The translations under genes were made by a program, and so were the position numbers. The notes under the pieces were generated by a model. It ran no database searches. It was not told the origin of the DNA and saw only the letters and a list, made by a program, of their open reading frames with translations. A stretch of DNA of 64,000 nt. Source: Streptomyces sp. NRRL B-3428. GTDB taxonomy: Bacteria; Actinomycetota; Actinomycetes; Streptomycetales; Streptomycetaceae. Positions within the stretch are counted from its first letter, which is position 1; each line of letters begins with the position of its first letter. Shown here one piece after another: positions 18,711 through 27,354 of the stretch. The stretch lies in assembly GCA_000721375.1 (NCBI GenBank), contig JOGW01000007.1:1-64000 (forward strand), in the 5' to 3' direction.

Positions 18711-19205
18711 TCATGCGGCGGGGCCGGCGGAGCCCGCGGGCAGATATGTGCCGCCCCGCTGCCGGTTGATGACCGCGAAGCGGTTCGTGGCGTTGATGAG
18801 GGCTATGAACGCGACCAGGGCGGCGAGTTGGTCGTCGTCGAAGTGCTGGGCCGCGGTCGACCACGCCTCGTCGGTGACGCCACCGGCGCCGTCGGCGATG
18901 CGCGTGCCCTGTTCGGTCAGGTCCAGGGCGGCGCGTTCGGCTGCGGTGAAGACCGTGGACTCACGCCAGGTCGCGACGAGGTTGAGGCGAGTGGCGCTCT
19001 CTCCGGCGTGCGCCGCGTTCTTGCCGTGTACGTCGGTGGCGTAACCGTCGCCGTTGATCTGGCTCGCGCGGAGCATGACCAGGTTCTGGGTCGTGGTGGG
19101 CAGCGCCGACTCATTGATGAGCACCGGGGCCGCCGCCCCGTAGTGCCCGAGGGCCTTGGCGACGACCGGGCCGGCGAAGAGGTTCAAGCGGGGTTCGGCG
19201 TTCAT
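18711..19205 (-). CDS. AhpD-like carboxymuconolactone decarboxylase-family protein lacking the CxxC
   Basis: A 164-residue protein of the CMD/AhpD fold. Active members carry a redox CxxC in the segment RASQINGCxYC. Here the same segment reads RASQINGDGYATDVHGKNAA, with Asp and Ala where the two cysteines belong, so AhpD-type peroxidase activity should be lost. The rest of the fold is intact (TRLNLVATWRESTVFTAAER; DDDQLAALVAFIALINATNR). ATG 19205 follows GGGAGAACGTG; a GTG one codon upstream is possible. It diverges from the PNPOx-type gene at 19381. Confidence 0.85.
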   Translation of the reverse strand: MNAEPRLNLFAGPVVAKALGHYGAAAPVLINESALPTTTQNLVMLRASQINGDGYATDVHGKNAAHAGESATRLNLVATWRESTVFTAAERAALDLTEQGTRIADGAGGVTDEAWSTAAQHFDDDQLAALVAFIALINATNRFAVINRQRGGTYLPAGSAGPAA

Positions 19206-19380
19206 CACGTTCTCCCAATTCTGCTGTGTCTGCTGTCTGTTGTGGTCTTCCGGGCATGGGATGCCGGTGCGGCAGCAGGTGTGACACCGGGGGCCGAAAG
19301 AATTTCCTCGGCCCCCGGAATGAACCTCGTGTTCTAACGGTTGGAGAGGGTGTCAAACGCTAGAAACCGAGGGGGTAATC

Positions 19381-20022
19381 GTGAGCAACCGGTTCGCTCA
19401 GCTGGCCTTCACTCCGGCCGTCCGGCACCACCAGCGGCTGCACGGCAGCGACCGCGCCTACCGGAAGGCGCTCGAGGGTTCAACGGACGTCGACCTGATC
19501 GGTCCCGACGAGGCGGCCTTCATCGCGCAGCACGACAGCTTCTATCTCTCGACCGTCGGCGAGACGGGCTGGCCGTACATCCAGCACCGCGGCGGACCTC
19601 GCGGGTTCCTGCGGGTGCTCGACGAGCACACCCTCGGCTTCGCCGATCTGCGCGGCAACCGGCAATACATCACGCGCGGCAACCTTGATCACAACGACCG
19701 TGTGGCCCTGTTCCTCATGGACTACACGCATCAGGCGCGGCTCAAGGTCCTCGGTCGCGCCCGCGTCGTCGAGGACGATCCCGCCCTGCTCACCTCGCTG
19801 GCCGTGGAGGGTTACGCGGGCCGGCCCGAGCGGGCGTTCCTCATCGACGTCGAGGGCATGAACTGGAACTGCTCGCAGCACATCCCACAGCTGCTCCCCC
19901 GCGCCGAGGTCGAGAACGCGCTGCTGTCGCTCCACGAACGTATCGACGCACTGGAAGAAGAGAACGCCGCACTGCGGGCCCGCCAGGAGACCCGCCCCAC
20001 CACCGAAGGAGCCCCCCGTTGA
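19381..20022 (+). CDS. pyridoxamine 5'-phosphate oxidase-family flavoprotein
   Basis: A 213-residue protein with a split-barrel flavin-binding fold. [20 protein letters not shown] and [16 protein letters not shown], then [20 protein letters not shown], match the PNPOx-like family that binds FMN or F420. The last 30 residues form a heptad-like coiled coil ([18 protein letters not shown]). The start is GTG 19381. The following gene begins with TTG overlapping its stop, making the first of four tightly linked plus-strand genes. The substrate is unknown. Confidence 0.85.
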   Translation: MSNRFAQLAFTPAVRHHQRLHGSDRAYRKALEGSTDVDLIGPDEAAFIAQHDSFYLSTVGETGWPYIQHRGGPRGFLRVLDEHTLGFADLRGNRQYITRGNLDHNDRVALFLMDYTHQARLKVLGRARVVEDDPALLTSLAVEGYAGRPERAFLIDVEGMNWNCSQHIPQLLPRAEVENALLSLHERIDALEEENAALRARQETRPTTEGAPR

Positions 20023-20459
20023 GTGAAGTCCGGCCCCCGCTCCCGCCGTTCACCGCCGAGAGTGCCGCCGCCAAGGTGCAGGCCGCCGAGGACGCCTGGA
20101 ACAGCCGCGACCCGCAGCGCGTCGCGCTCGCCTACACACCCGACTCGCTCTGGCGCAACCGCGACGAGTTCCTCACCGGACGCGAGGAGATCACCGCGTT
20201 CCTGACCCGCAAGTGGGCGAAGGAGAACGGCTACGCGCTGCGCAAGCAGCTGTGGGCGTTCACCGAGGACCGGATCGCGGTGCGCTTCCAGTACGAGTGG
20301 CACGACGAGTCCGGCCAGTGGTTCCGCAGCCACGGCAACGAGTTGTGGGAGTTCGCGCCCGACGGGCTGATGCGTCGGCGCGAGGCAAGCATCAACGACG
20401 TACCGATCGACGAGTCCGACCGGTCCCTCTTCGGACCGCGCGCCAAGGAGGCCGAGTGA
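20019..20459 (+). CDS. DUF1348 / NTF2-like protein
   Basis: A 146-residue NTF2-fold protein of the DUF1348 type: [79 protein letters not shown] and [10 protein letters not shown] in the usual order. Its role is unassigned; the pocket may bind a small molecule. Translation probably starts at TTG 20019 overlapping the upstream stop. The stop TGA overlaps the next ATG (TGATG), so it is coupled to both neighbours. Confidence 0.88.
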   Translation: MSEVRPPLPPFTAESAAAKVQAAEDAWNSRDPQRVALAYTPDSLWRNRDEFLTGREEITAFLTRKWAKENGYALRKQLWAFTEDRIAVRFQYEWHDESGQWFRSHGNELWEFAPDGLMRRREASINDVPIDESDRSLFGPRAKEAE

Positions 20460-21331
20460 TGTCCCAGCACCCCGTCCGTCACCACACCGTCCAGATCAGC
20501 GGTTACGACGTCTTCTACCGCGAGGCGGGCGACCCCTCGAAGCCGACGCTGGTGCTGCTGCACGGATTCCCGACGAGTTCGGCGATGTTCCGCGATCTGC
20601 TGCCCGAACTCGCCGACGAGTACCACCTGATCGCACCGGACCACATCGGGTTCGGGCAGTCGGCGATGCCCTCGCACGAGGAGTTCGGCTACTCCTTCGA
20701 GCGGCTCACCGAGATCACGCTCGGACTGCTCGACAAACTGGGCCTCGACCGGTTCGCCCTGTACATACAGGACTACGGAGCGCCGATCGGGCTGCGGATC
20801 GCTTCCCGGCAGCCGGAGCGGGTCACCGCGATCGTCTCGCAGAGCGGGAACGCCTATCTGGAGGGCTTCACGCCCTTCTGGGACGTGCTGTTCGCACACG
20901 CCGAGGACCGTGCGGCGAACGAGACTTCGGTACGTGAGCTGCTCACCGCCGACGCCACGCGCTGGCAGTACACGCACGGCGTGCCCGCCGACCGGCTCGA
21001 CCGGGTCAGCCCGGACACCTGGACGCTGGACCAGGCCTATCTGGACCGTCCGGGGAACAAGGAGATCCAGCTGCAGCTGTTCTGGGACTACCAGTTCAAC
21101 CTCGACGGCTACCCGGCCTTCCAGGAGTACTTCCGCTCCCACAAGCCGCCGGTCCTGATCACCTGGGGCGAGCACGACGAGATCTTCGGCGCCGAGGGCG
21201 CCCGCGCGTTTCTGCGCGATCTGCCGGACGCCGAACTCCATCTCCTGGACGCCGGCCACTTCGCCCTCGAGTCCCACGGCAAGGAGATCGCAGACCTGAT
21301 CCGCGGCTTCCTGCACCGCACGCTCGCATGA
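20459..21331 (+). CDS. alpha/beta hydrolase (epoxide hydrolase / haloalkane dehalogenase type)
   Basis: A 290-residue alpha/beta hydrolase. LLHGFPTSSAMFRDLLPEL holds the oxyanion HGFP. The nucleophile elbow IQDYGAPIGLRIA has Asp rather than Ser, as in epoxide hydrolases and dehalogenases. GEHDEIFG supplies the acid and LDAGHFALES the histidine. It is cytoplasmic. ATG 20459 overlaps the upstream stop by one base, and its stop overlaps the next gene start. It forms a probable detoxification operon with the PNPOx- and NTF2-like genes. The substrate cannot be predicted. Confidence 0.88.
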   Translation: MSQHPVRHHTVQISGYDVFYREAGDPSKPTLVLLHGFPTSSAMFRDLLPELADEYHLIAPDHIGFGQSAMPSHEEFGYSFERLTEITLGLLDKLGLDRFALYIQDYGAPIGLRIASRQPERVTAIVSQSGNAYLEGFTPFWDVLFAHAEDRAANETSVRELLTADATRWQYTHGVPADRLDRVSPDTWTLDQAYLDRPGNKEIQLQLFWDYQFNLDGYPAFQEYFRSHKPPVLITWGEHDEIFGAEGARAFLRDLPDAELHLLDAGHFALESHGKEIADLIRGFLHRTLA

Positions 21332-21963
21332 CACCGGCCGGCTCGGCGGGCGGCGGCTCCGGCTACCCTGACCTGGTGGAACCGGTCACCAAAGGGGATC
21401 AGCACGGCGAACCGCCGCCCGTCGAGCTGGCCAACACCACGTATGCCGTCCGCGGCCGTGTCCAGGACGGCCTGGAGACGGTGGAGCAGCTCACCGAGTG
21501 GCTGGCGCGGATGAACGACCGGCTGCCCGTGCCCCTGACGGCGGCCGGACTGCGGTCGGTGGACGAGGCCGATCTGGCGCGTGCACGGGAGATCCGGGAT
21601 GCGGTACGTGCCATCGCCGACCATGTCGTACGCGGCAAGCGCCCCGCCGCCAAGGACCTCGACCAGCTCAACCGCCATGTGGCCGCCGCTCCCTGCCGGC
21701 GCGAACTGGCCTGGCAAGAGGGCCCTGTCGCCACCGTACGCAGCGAAGGCCCGCCGGTGACGGCAGCGCTCGCGGCCCTCGCACAGAACGCGGTCGACCT
21801 GTTCGCCGGCCCCGCACTCGCCGCCCTGCGCGCCTGCCACGGCCCCGGCTGCGTGCTCTTCTTCGTCAAGGACCACCCGCGCCGCGAGTGGTGCTCCGCC
21901 GGCTGCGGCAACCGCGCCCGCGCGGCCCGGCACTATGCGCGGGTGCGGGAGCAGAAGGCGTAG
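21328..21963 (+). CDS. CGNR zinc-finger regulator (stress-induced type)
   Basis: A 211-residue protein with an ABATE-like N-terminal domain (VELANTTYAVRGRVQDGLET) and the C-terminal zinc finger CHGPGCVLFFVKDHPRREWC / SAGCGNRARAARHY, whose CGNR motif names the family. Members are putative DNA-binding regulators. The ATG overlaps the stop of the hydrolase gene in an ATGA. It may control the operon it ends. Its 3' end overlaps the convergent gene by 31 bases. Confidence 0.88.
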   Translation: MTPAGSAGGGSGYPDLVEPVTKGDQHGEPPPVELANTTYAVRGRVQDGLETVEQLTEWLARMNDRLPVPLTAAGLRSVDEADLARAREIRDAVRAIADHVVRGKRPAAKDLDQLNRHVAAAPCRRELAWQEGPVATVRSEGPPVTAALAALAQNAVDLFAGPALAALRACHGPGCVLFFVKDHPRREWCSAGCGNRARAARHYARVREQKA

Positions 21964-22559
21964 CGACCTCCCCGGACGGAAGTCCCGGGCGGCTGAACTT
22001 CCCGTACGACTGCGGCCCCCGCCACGGTTCGGTCCTCGTACATGGTGATCCGGTCTCCGGCCTTCACGTGCCTCCAGTGCGCCGGGGTGAGGGGAACCAG
22101 ACGCACCGTGGCTCGGCCGCCGGGGAGCAGCACGGGCATTTCCTCGACCCAGAGACCGGCAATGCTGACCGCCGGATCACCTGTGGGTGAGCGCTGTCCG
22201 ATGTCCCACATGGGTCGCAGCACGCCGTGCCCGGGGATGGGCAGGGTGCGTCGCGTAGCGCCGGGTGGGCTGAGCGTCAGGTCCGCCCGGATCATGCCGT
22301 TGCGGAATTCGGAGCACCGCCAGTGACACCAGGCCGCGCTGTCCTCGAGGTGGAGCTGCTCGGCTGCATCGGCAAGACGTTCCCAGAACGTCACGGGCAA
22401 CGGATGACCGTCCCCGAGTTCCTCGAGCAGGTTCAGCGCGATCTCCCACTCGTCGTGGGCGAGGTAGTTCCAGACATCTCGTACGGTGATGTCGTTCTCG
22501 GTGGCGGTCGCTTCCGGGACGAGCAGGCAGGCCGACTCGAGCAGCTCTATGACGTCCAT
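21933..22559 (-). CDS. conserved hypothetical protein
   Basis: A 208-residue protein with an acidic helical N-terminal half (DVIELLESACLLVPEATATE; VWNYLAHDEWEIALNLLEEL; AAWCHWRCSEFRNGM). The C-terminal beta-rich half includes LLPGGRATVRLVPLTPAHWR then HVKAGDRITMYEDRTVAGAA, similar in style to the barrel of translation factors. I cannot assign a family name. ATG 22559 was preferred to the upstream 22643, which overlaps the divergent gene. It converges on the CGNR gene with a 31-base coding overlap. Confidence 0.75.
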   Translation of the reverse strand: MDVIELLESACLLVPEATATENDITVRDVWNYLAHDEWEIALNLLEELGDGHPLPVTFWERLADAAEQLHLEDSAAWCHWRCSEFRNGMIRADLTLSPPGATRRTLPIPGHGVLRPMWDIGQRSPTGDPAVSIAGLWVEEMPVLLPGGRATVRLVPLTPAHWRHVKAGDRITMYEDRTVAGAAVVREVQPPGTSVRGGRYAFCSRTRA

Positions 22560-22615
22560 AGGCGCATTGTCACCCTCGCGATCCAACCGTCCGCGGCCGC
22601 ACCTAAGCTCGGCGC

Positions 22616-23794
22616 ATGCCCGTTCGGAAGCAGATGGTGCCACCCAGACCGCTCAAGGCGGGTGACGTGGTGACCGCGTATGCGCGGGAGCTCGGGGAGT
22701 GGACGGCCGCTCAGATAGTGCGGCTCGACCCGGATTCCCGGACGGCGGCCGTGCTCGAGCTGGACTGGTCGGGTCCCGAGCCCTCGTCCCTGGCCGACCT
22801 CGGCGACGTCGCCCCGCTGCGGCTCACTCACCACTCGTGGAACGGGAACCTGTCCTACTCCAACCACCAATGGGTTCTGCCCCGCAGCCACAAGGTGGTC
22901 GGCGCCCTGCGGCTCCTCCACAACGAACCCTCCAACTCCTGGTCGCTGCAATGGCACCTGGGCGACCAGCTCGCACGGCAGCGGCGGTGGGACAGCGGTG
23001 TGCGGGAGGATCCCGTCCAGAGCTGGCGGGCGGAGTACGCGGGCGGGGCACTCGACGAACTTCTCGGCCGGTCGACGTCACCGAATCCGGAGGTCGCCGA
23101 ACTGACGATCAGAGGAATCGACTCCCTCGACTGCGCCCGACTGGTGCGCCACTTCCCGGAGTTGACCAGTCTGCATCTGTACGGGCGTCTGGGTCTGCTG
23201 AGCACCGCGCATGAGCTGAACCGGCTGACCTCACTGCGGCAGTTGCACATCGTCGACCTGTTCGGGATGACCGAACAGGACTGCCTTCGGCCACAATGCG
23301 TGCCCCGGTTGGAGTCCCTGGACCTGGATGGCATTCCCGCCTCGTACGCCTCGGCCATGCGCAAGGCCTGGCAGGCGGAGATTCCCGCGGGCACGCACGT
23401 GTCGATCCTTCGGGGCCGCAAGCCCGGGTGGGTCGAGGAGAACCGGAACAACCCACTGCGTGACTGGGACGGCCAGGATCACATCACCGCCGCCACTTAC
23501 AAGACGGTGGTCGCCCAGTACAAAGCGACGCGGAAGGCCGTCCTGCACGTCCTCGCCGCGGAGCCACCGGAGCACGCGGACCGATCGGGGCGCATGGAGG
23601 AGATCGGCCGCGTCTACGGCGAGGCGTTCAACGAGCTCGACAGGCGGACGTCCTTCATCGCGACGATCGAGCGCGAAGAGCTCTACGATGCGCTCGACCA
23701 CCTCATGAACGAGGCCGAGGCGCTGCACGGTTCCGGCCTCCAAGACCTGCGCGACAGCCTGTTCTCAGGCGTGGACGAGGTCCGCGACTGGTAG
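22616..23794 (+). CDS. hypothetical protein with leucine-rich centre
   Basis: A 392-residue protein. The N-terminal part (about 1-75) is a small barrel-like region (LKAGDVVTAYARELGEWTAA; SRTAAVLELDWSGPEPSSLA). Residues 155-240 show leucine-rich-repeat periodicity (LVRHFPELTSLHLYGRLGLL; LNRLTSLRQLHIVDLFGMTE; VPRLESLDLDGIP). The last 110 residues are helical and charged. No enzyme motif or signal peptide is visible, so a protein-interaction role is possible but unproven. It diverges from the 22559 gene with a 56-base gap and ends at a strong terminator. Confidence 0.7.
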   Translation: MPVRKQMVPPRPLKAGDVVTAYARELGEWTAAQIVRLDPDSRTAAVLELDWSGPEPSSLADLGDVAPLRLTHHSWNGNLSYSNHQWVLPRSHKVVGALRLLHNEPSNSWSLQWHLGDQLARQRRWDSGVREDPVQSWRAEYAGGALDELLGRSTSPNPEVAELTIRGIDSLDCARLVRHFPELTSLHLYGRLGLLSTAHELNRLTSLRQLHIVDLFGMTEQDCLRPQCVPRLESLDLDGIPASYASAMRKAWQAEIPAGTHVSILRGRKPGWVEENRNNPLRDWDGQDHITAATYKTVVAQYKATRKAVLHVLAAEPPEHADRSGRMEEIGRVYGEAFNELDRRTSFIATIEREELYDALDHLMNEAEALHGSGLQDLRDSLFSGVDEVRDW

Positions 23795-23812
23795 CGGTCC
23801 GGCTGCACGCGA

Positions 23813-23840
23813 ACCGCCCCGGACCGAAGTCCGGGGCGGT
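23813..23840. terminator. bidirectional hairpin terminator
   Basis: ACCGCCCCGGAC and GTCCGGGGCGGT form a perfect 12-base stem with loop CGAA. It lies between two convergent genes. Confidence 0.88.
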
Positions 23841-23873
23841 CCTCGTAGCGCTCAGAGAGTGCTCACGCAGTGC

Positions 23874-25439
23874 TCAGAACCTCAGACCCCAAGAGTCGAT
23901 CTTCCCGGTGTCGATGTTCGCGTTGTCGCTGACCCGGAGTTTCCACGTGCCGTTGGCGACCTCCGAGGAGGCGTTCACGGTGTAGGTGGTGTTGATGTTG
24001 TCGCTGCTGCCGCCGGTGCCGTAGCCCTTGAGGGTGTAGGCGGTGCCGTCGGGGGCGATCAGCTGGACCTGCAGGTCGCCGATGTAGGTGTGGACGATGT
24101 TGACCGGGACCTGGAGGCCGGACGGGGCGTTGCCCGTGACGCCGGTGACAGCGATGGGCGATTCGACGGTGGAGTTGTCGTTGATCGCGTAGTCCGTCGC
24201 GTTGTCGAAGGCCTTGCCGGGCGGCGTCGTGCCGCCCGCGCCGACGTTCAGGAGGCGGTTGGGCGAGCCCGTGCCGGGGCTGGTGACAACTCCCGTGCTG
24301 GACGCGGCGACCAGGGCGTCACGGACCTGGGCCGGGGTGGCCGAGGGGTTCTGCGACTGGTAGATCGCCGCCGCACCCGCGACGTGCGGGGCCGCCATCG
24401 ACGTACCGGAGATGGTGTTGGTGGCGGAGTCCGAGGTGTTCCAGGAGGAGGTGATGGAGGAGCCCGGGGCGAAGATGTCGAGGACCGAGCCGTAGTTGGA
24501 GTAGCTCGCCTTGGCGTCGCTGCTCGTGGTCGCGCCGACCGTGATGGCCTCGGCGACACGGGCGGGCGAGCGGGTGGAGGCGTCGGTGGACTCGTTGCCC
24601 GCGGCGAGCGAGTACGTGATGCCCGCGGCGATCGAGTTGCGTACGGCGGTGTCGAGGGCCGAGTCGGCGCCGCCGCCGAGGCTCATGTTCGCGACCGCCG
24701 GCTTGACCGCGTTCCGGGTGACCCAGTCGATGCCGGCGACGACCTGCGCGGTGGTGCCGGAGCCCTGGTTGTTGAGGACGCGGACGCCGACGACCTTCGC
24801 CTTCTTGGCCACGCCGTAGGAGTTGCCCGCGACCGTGCCGGCGACGTGCGTGCCGTGGCCGTGGCCGTCCTGCGCGGTGTTGTCGTTGTCGATCGCGTCG
24901 TAGCCGTAGCTCGCGCGGCCGCCGAAGTCGCCGTGGGTGATCCGTACGCCGGTGTCGATGACGTAGACGGTGACGCCCTCACCGGCCTTGTCCGGGTAGG
25001 TGTAGCTCTGGTTCAGCGGCAGCGTCTTCTGGTCGATGCGGTCCAGGCCCCAGGAGGGCGGGTTGGGCTGCGTCGCCGAGATCTTGAAGGTGCGGTTCTG
25101 GACTACCGAGGCCACGGCCGGGTCCGCGGCGAAGCGCTCCGCCTCGGCCTCGGTGGCCTGGATCTCATAGCCGTTGAGCGCCTTGGTGTACGTGCGCTCG
25201 ATGTCCGCGCCGTACTCCTTGGCGAGCGCCTTGCCCTCCGGGGAGCCGGCCTTCGCGGCGTCCGCTTCGAGCGTGACGATGTAGCTGTTCGCAATCGCTC
25301 CCGCTGCGCCGGCGTTCTCGATCTTGCCGACGGGAGCCGCGCCTGCGTGGGGAGCGGAGACCATGCCGAGGGCGAGGGCGGCGATCGCCGCCGTACCTAT
25401 GCCTGCCAGTCTTCGCCGTGCGGGACGCTTCTGTGCCAT
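23874..25439 (-). CDS. secreted S8 serine protease with P-domain
   Basis: A 521-residue exported subtilisin. A basic signal peptide (RPARRRLAGIGTAAIAALAL) precedes an I9 inhibitor propeptide (SYIVTLEADAAKA ... YEIQATEAEAERFA). The catalytic domain carries the triad in VYVIDTGVRITH (Asp), GHGHGTHVAGTVAG (His) and ISGTSMAAPHVAG (Ser). The C-terminal 120 residues form a proprotein-convertase P-domain (VNIVHTYIGDLQVQLIAPDG; GTWKLRVSDNANIDTGKIDS). It is presumably autoprocessed and released for extracellular proteolysis. A paralogue without the P-domain is at 61202. CGGTCAACCTTTCGCTC lies about 130 bases upstream on the coding strand. Confidence 0.95.
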   Translation of the reverse strand: MAQKRPARRRLAGIGTAAIAALALGMVSAPHAGAAPVGKIENAGAAGAIANSYIVTLEADAAKAGSPEGKALAKEYGADIERTYTKALNGYEIQATEAEAERFAADPAVASVVQNRTFKISATQPNPPSWGLDRIDQKTLPLNQSYTYPDKAGEGVTVYVIDTGVRITHGDFGGRASYGYDAIDNDNTAQDGHGHGTHVAGTVAGNSYGVAKKAKVVGVRVLNNQGSGTTAQVVAGIDWVTRNAVKPAVANMSLGGGADSALDTAVRNSIAAGITYSLAAGNESTDASTRSPARVAEAITVGATTSSDAKASYSNYGSVLDIFAPGSSITSSWNTSDSATNTISGTSMAAPHVAGAAAIYQSQNPSATPAQVRDALVAASSTGVVTSPGTGSPNRLLNVGAGGTTPPGKAFDNATDYAINDNSTVESPIAVTGVTGNAPSGLQVPVNIVHTYIGDLQVQLIAPDGTAYTLKGYGTGGSSDNINTTYTVNASSEVANGTWKLRVSDNANIDTGKIDSWGLRF

Positions 25440-25692
25440 CTGAGGGATCCTCCTCGTGGATGGTGCACTGGTGGGGGGTTGTGCGGGGGGTGCGCGAAGC
25501 GGGGATACGGGAATCGGGGTACGGGAATCGGCGTGATCATGCCAATGCGTTGCCGCTCAGTAGCCGCCGGATCGCTGAGCGAAAGGTTGACCGATCCATA
25601 GGAATCCCACAAGGGCCCTGCACTTACGTAACAGAGCTGCCATGTCGCCGACATGACGCACCGTCATCACTCGGTGCAATTAGCGTGTGTTC

Positions 25693-26775
25693 ATGACTTC
25701 ATTGCCGGATTATGTCTGCCCGATGGACGGCACGCGGGTGCCCTCCGCGACCCTCACCTGGTGCTGCCCCGCCTGCGAGGGCCCGCTCGACCTGGATTTC
25801 CATCCCACCCCCGGCGAGCTGAAGACCCTGAGCGGCCGGGTCAACTCCCTTTGGCGCTACGGGGCTTCGCTTCCACTAGCAAACCCCTCGGTGAGCCTCG
25901 GCGAGGGCCGCACACCACTGGTCGCCCTGACCGAGCGGGTTTCGGCCAAACTCGACTTCCTGATGCCCACGCTGTCCTTCAAGGACCGCGGCGCGGTGAT
26001 GCTCGCCGCGCTCGCCTCGCGTCTCGGCCCCGAGCAGGTCATCGCGGACAGCAGCGGTAACGCGGGGCGTGCGGTGGCGGCGTACTGCGCACGTGCCTCA
26101 CTGCCCTGCACCGTGTACGTTCCGGCCGGTACCGCGGCCAAGAAGCTCACCGCGATCCGGCAGTTCGGCGCGAGTGTGCGGGAGGTGCCCGGAGACCGGG
26201 AGACGACCGCACTCGCGGCCCGTGCGGCGGCAAACGCCCCTGGCACTTTCTACGCCTCGCATGTGCACAACCCGTACTTCCTGCAGGGCACCAAGACCTA
26301 CGTCTTCGAGCTCTGGGAGGACCTCGGCGGGCGGCTGCCGGACGCGCTCGTGGTGCCCGTCGGCAACGGAACACTGCTGCTGGGCGCCGCACTCGCGCTG
26401 CGCGAACTGCACGCGGCCGGTCTGCTCGACCGGCTGCCCGCGCTGTACGCCGTGCAGGCCGAGGCGGTCGCGCCGCTGGCCCGCGCCTGGGCGGCGGGGG
26501 CGGACGAGTTGAGCGGACCCGCGCCCGTGCGGGACACCGCGGCCGGCGGGATCGCGATTCCGTATCCGCTTCGTGCGCGTCAAATCCTCGCGGCGGTACG
26601 GGAGTTCGGTGGCGGCTTCCTCACGGCGTCCGAGCCCGAGCTGGACGCGGCGCGGCGCGATCTCGCACGGCGCGGGTTGGCCGTGGAGCCGACGGCGGTG
26701 GCCTGCTGGGCCGCCGTGCGGTCGGGGGCGCTCGGCGAGCGGAGTGCGGTGGTGCCGTTGTGCGGGGCGGGGTGA
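25693..26775 (+). CDS. PLP-dependent threonine synthase-like enzyme
   Basis: A 360-residue fold-type II PLP enzyme related to threonine synthase and cysteate synthase. The N-terminus has two CxxC-like pairs (YVCPMDG; CCPACEGPLD). LSFKDRGAVMLAALAS holds the PLP lysine, IADSSGNAGRAVAAY the phosphate/substrate-binding Ser-Gly-Asn, and VVPVGNGTLLLGAALAL the glycine loop. Other threonine synthases are longer and catalyse O-phosphohomoserine to threonine. Whether this one does is uncertain. ATG 25693 (or GTG 25687) lacks a ribosome site, so the mRNA may be nearly leaderless. It diverges from the protease gene. Confidence 0.85.
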   Translation: MTSLPDYVCPMDGTRVPSATLTWCCPACEGPLDLDFHPTPGELKTLSGRVNSLWRYGASLPLANPSVSLGEGRTPLVALTERVSAKLDFLMPTLSFKDRGAVMLAALASRLGPEQVIADSSGNAGRAVAAYCARASLPCTVYVPAGTAAKKLTAIRQFGASVREVPGDRETTALAARAAANAPGTFYASHVHNPYFLQGTKTYVFELWEDLGGRLPDALVVPVGNGTLLLGAALALRELHAAGLLDRLPALYAVQAEAVAPLARAWAAGADELSGPAPVRDTAAGGIAIPYPLRARQILAAVREFGGGFLTASEPELDAARRDLARRGLAVEPTAVACWAAVRSGALGERSAVVPLCGAG

Positions 26776-26805
26776 TGATGCCCTCCCGTAAGGCAGGGTG
26801 AGGGG

Positions 26806-27309
26806 ATGATCCTTCCGGAGATCCGGGACCCCCGGTTCGTGACGATCCGGCGCGGCGGGACCCTCACCGACGCCGACCACCGTCTGCTCGCTCTGTGGGC
26901 CGCGGACTGTGCGGAACATGTGCTCCCTCTCTTCGAGGCAGAACAGCCCGCCGATCCGCGGCCGCGTGCGGCCGTCGAGGCCGCACGGGCGTGGGTGCGG
27001 GGCGAGGTCGCGATGATGGCGTCACGTGCGGTGGGCGGTCATGCGATGGGCGCGGCGCGGGAGTTGCGCGGGGCGGCCCGGCATACCGCGTACGCCGCCG
27101 GGCAGGCGGCCTGTGTCGCGCATGTCGCCGCGCATGAGCTGGGCGCGGCCGCGTACGCGATCAAGGCGGTACGGGCAGCGCGGGGCGAGGAGGCCGGGCG
27201 CGAGGAGTGCCGGTGGCAGCGGGCACGGCTGCCGGCGGCGATTCGTGAACTCGTGCTGGACGACCAGCGGTTGCGCAATGAGATCTGCTGGTCGGTGTTC
27301 GAGGTCTGA
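26806..27309 (+). CDS. Imm-5-like putative immunity protein
   Basis: A 167-residue, alanine-rich all-helical protein. LLALWAADCAEHVLPLFEAE then DPRPRAAVEAARAWVRGEV, followed by HTAYAAGQAACVAHVAAHEL and GAAAYAIKAVRAARGEE, resembles the Imm-5-like family found with polymorphic toxins and as orphan genes in Streptomyces. No membrane segment is present. It follows the PLP enzyme by 30 bases and may be co-transcribed with it. No toxin is adjacent, so the immunity role is only inferred from the family. Confidence 0.65.
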   Translation: MILPEIRDPRFVTIRRGGTLTDADHRLLALWAADCAEHVLPLFEAEQPADPRPRAAVEAARAWVRGEVAMMASRAVGGHAMGAARELRGAARHTAYAAGQAACVAHVAAHELGAAAYAIKAVRAARGEEAGREECRWQRARLPAAIRELVLDDQRLRNEICWSVFEV

Positions 27310-27354
27310 GGCCGCAGATCGGATGACCCTCGCGGCCCTGCGCGCGTACGGAGG

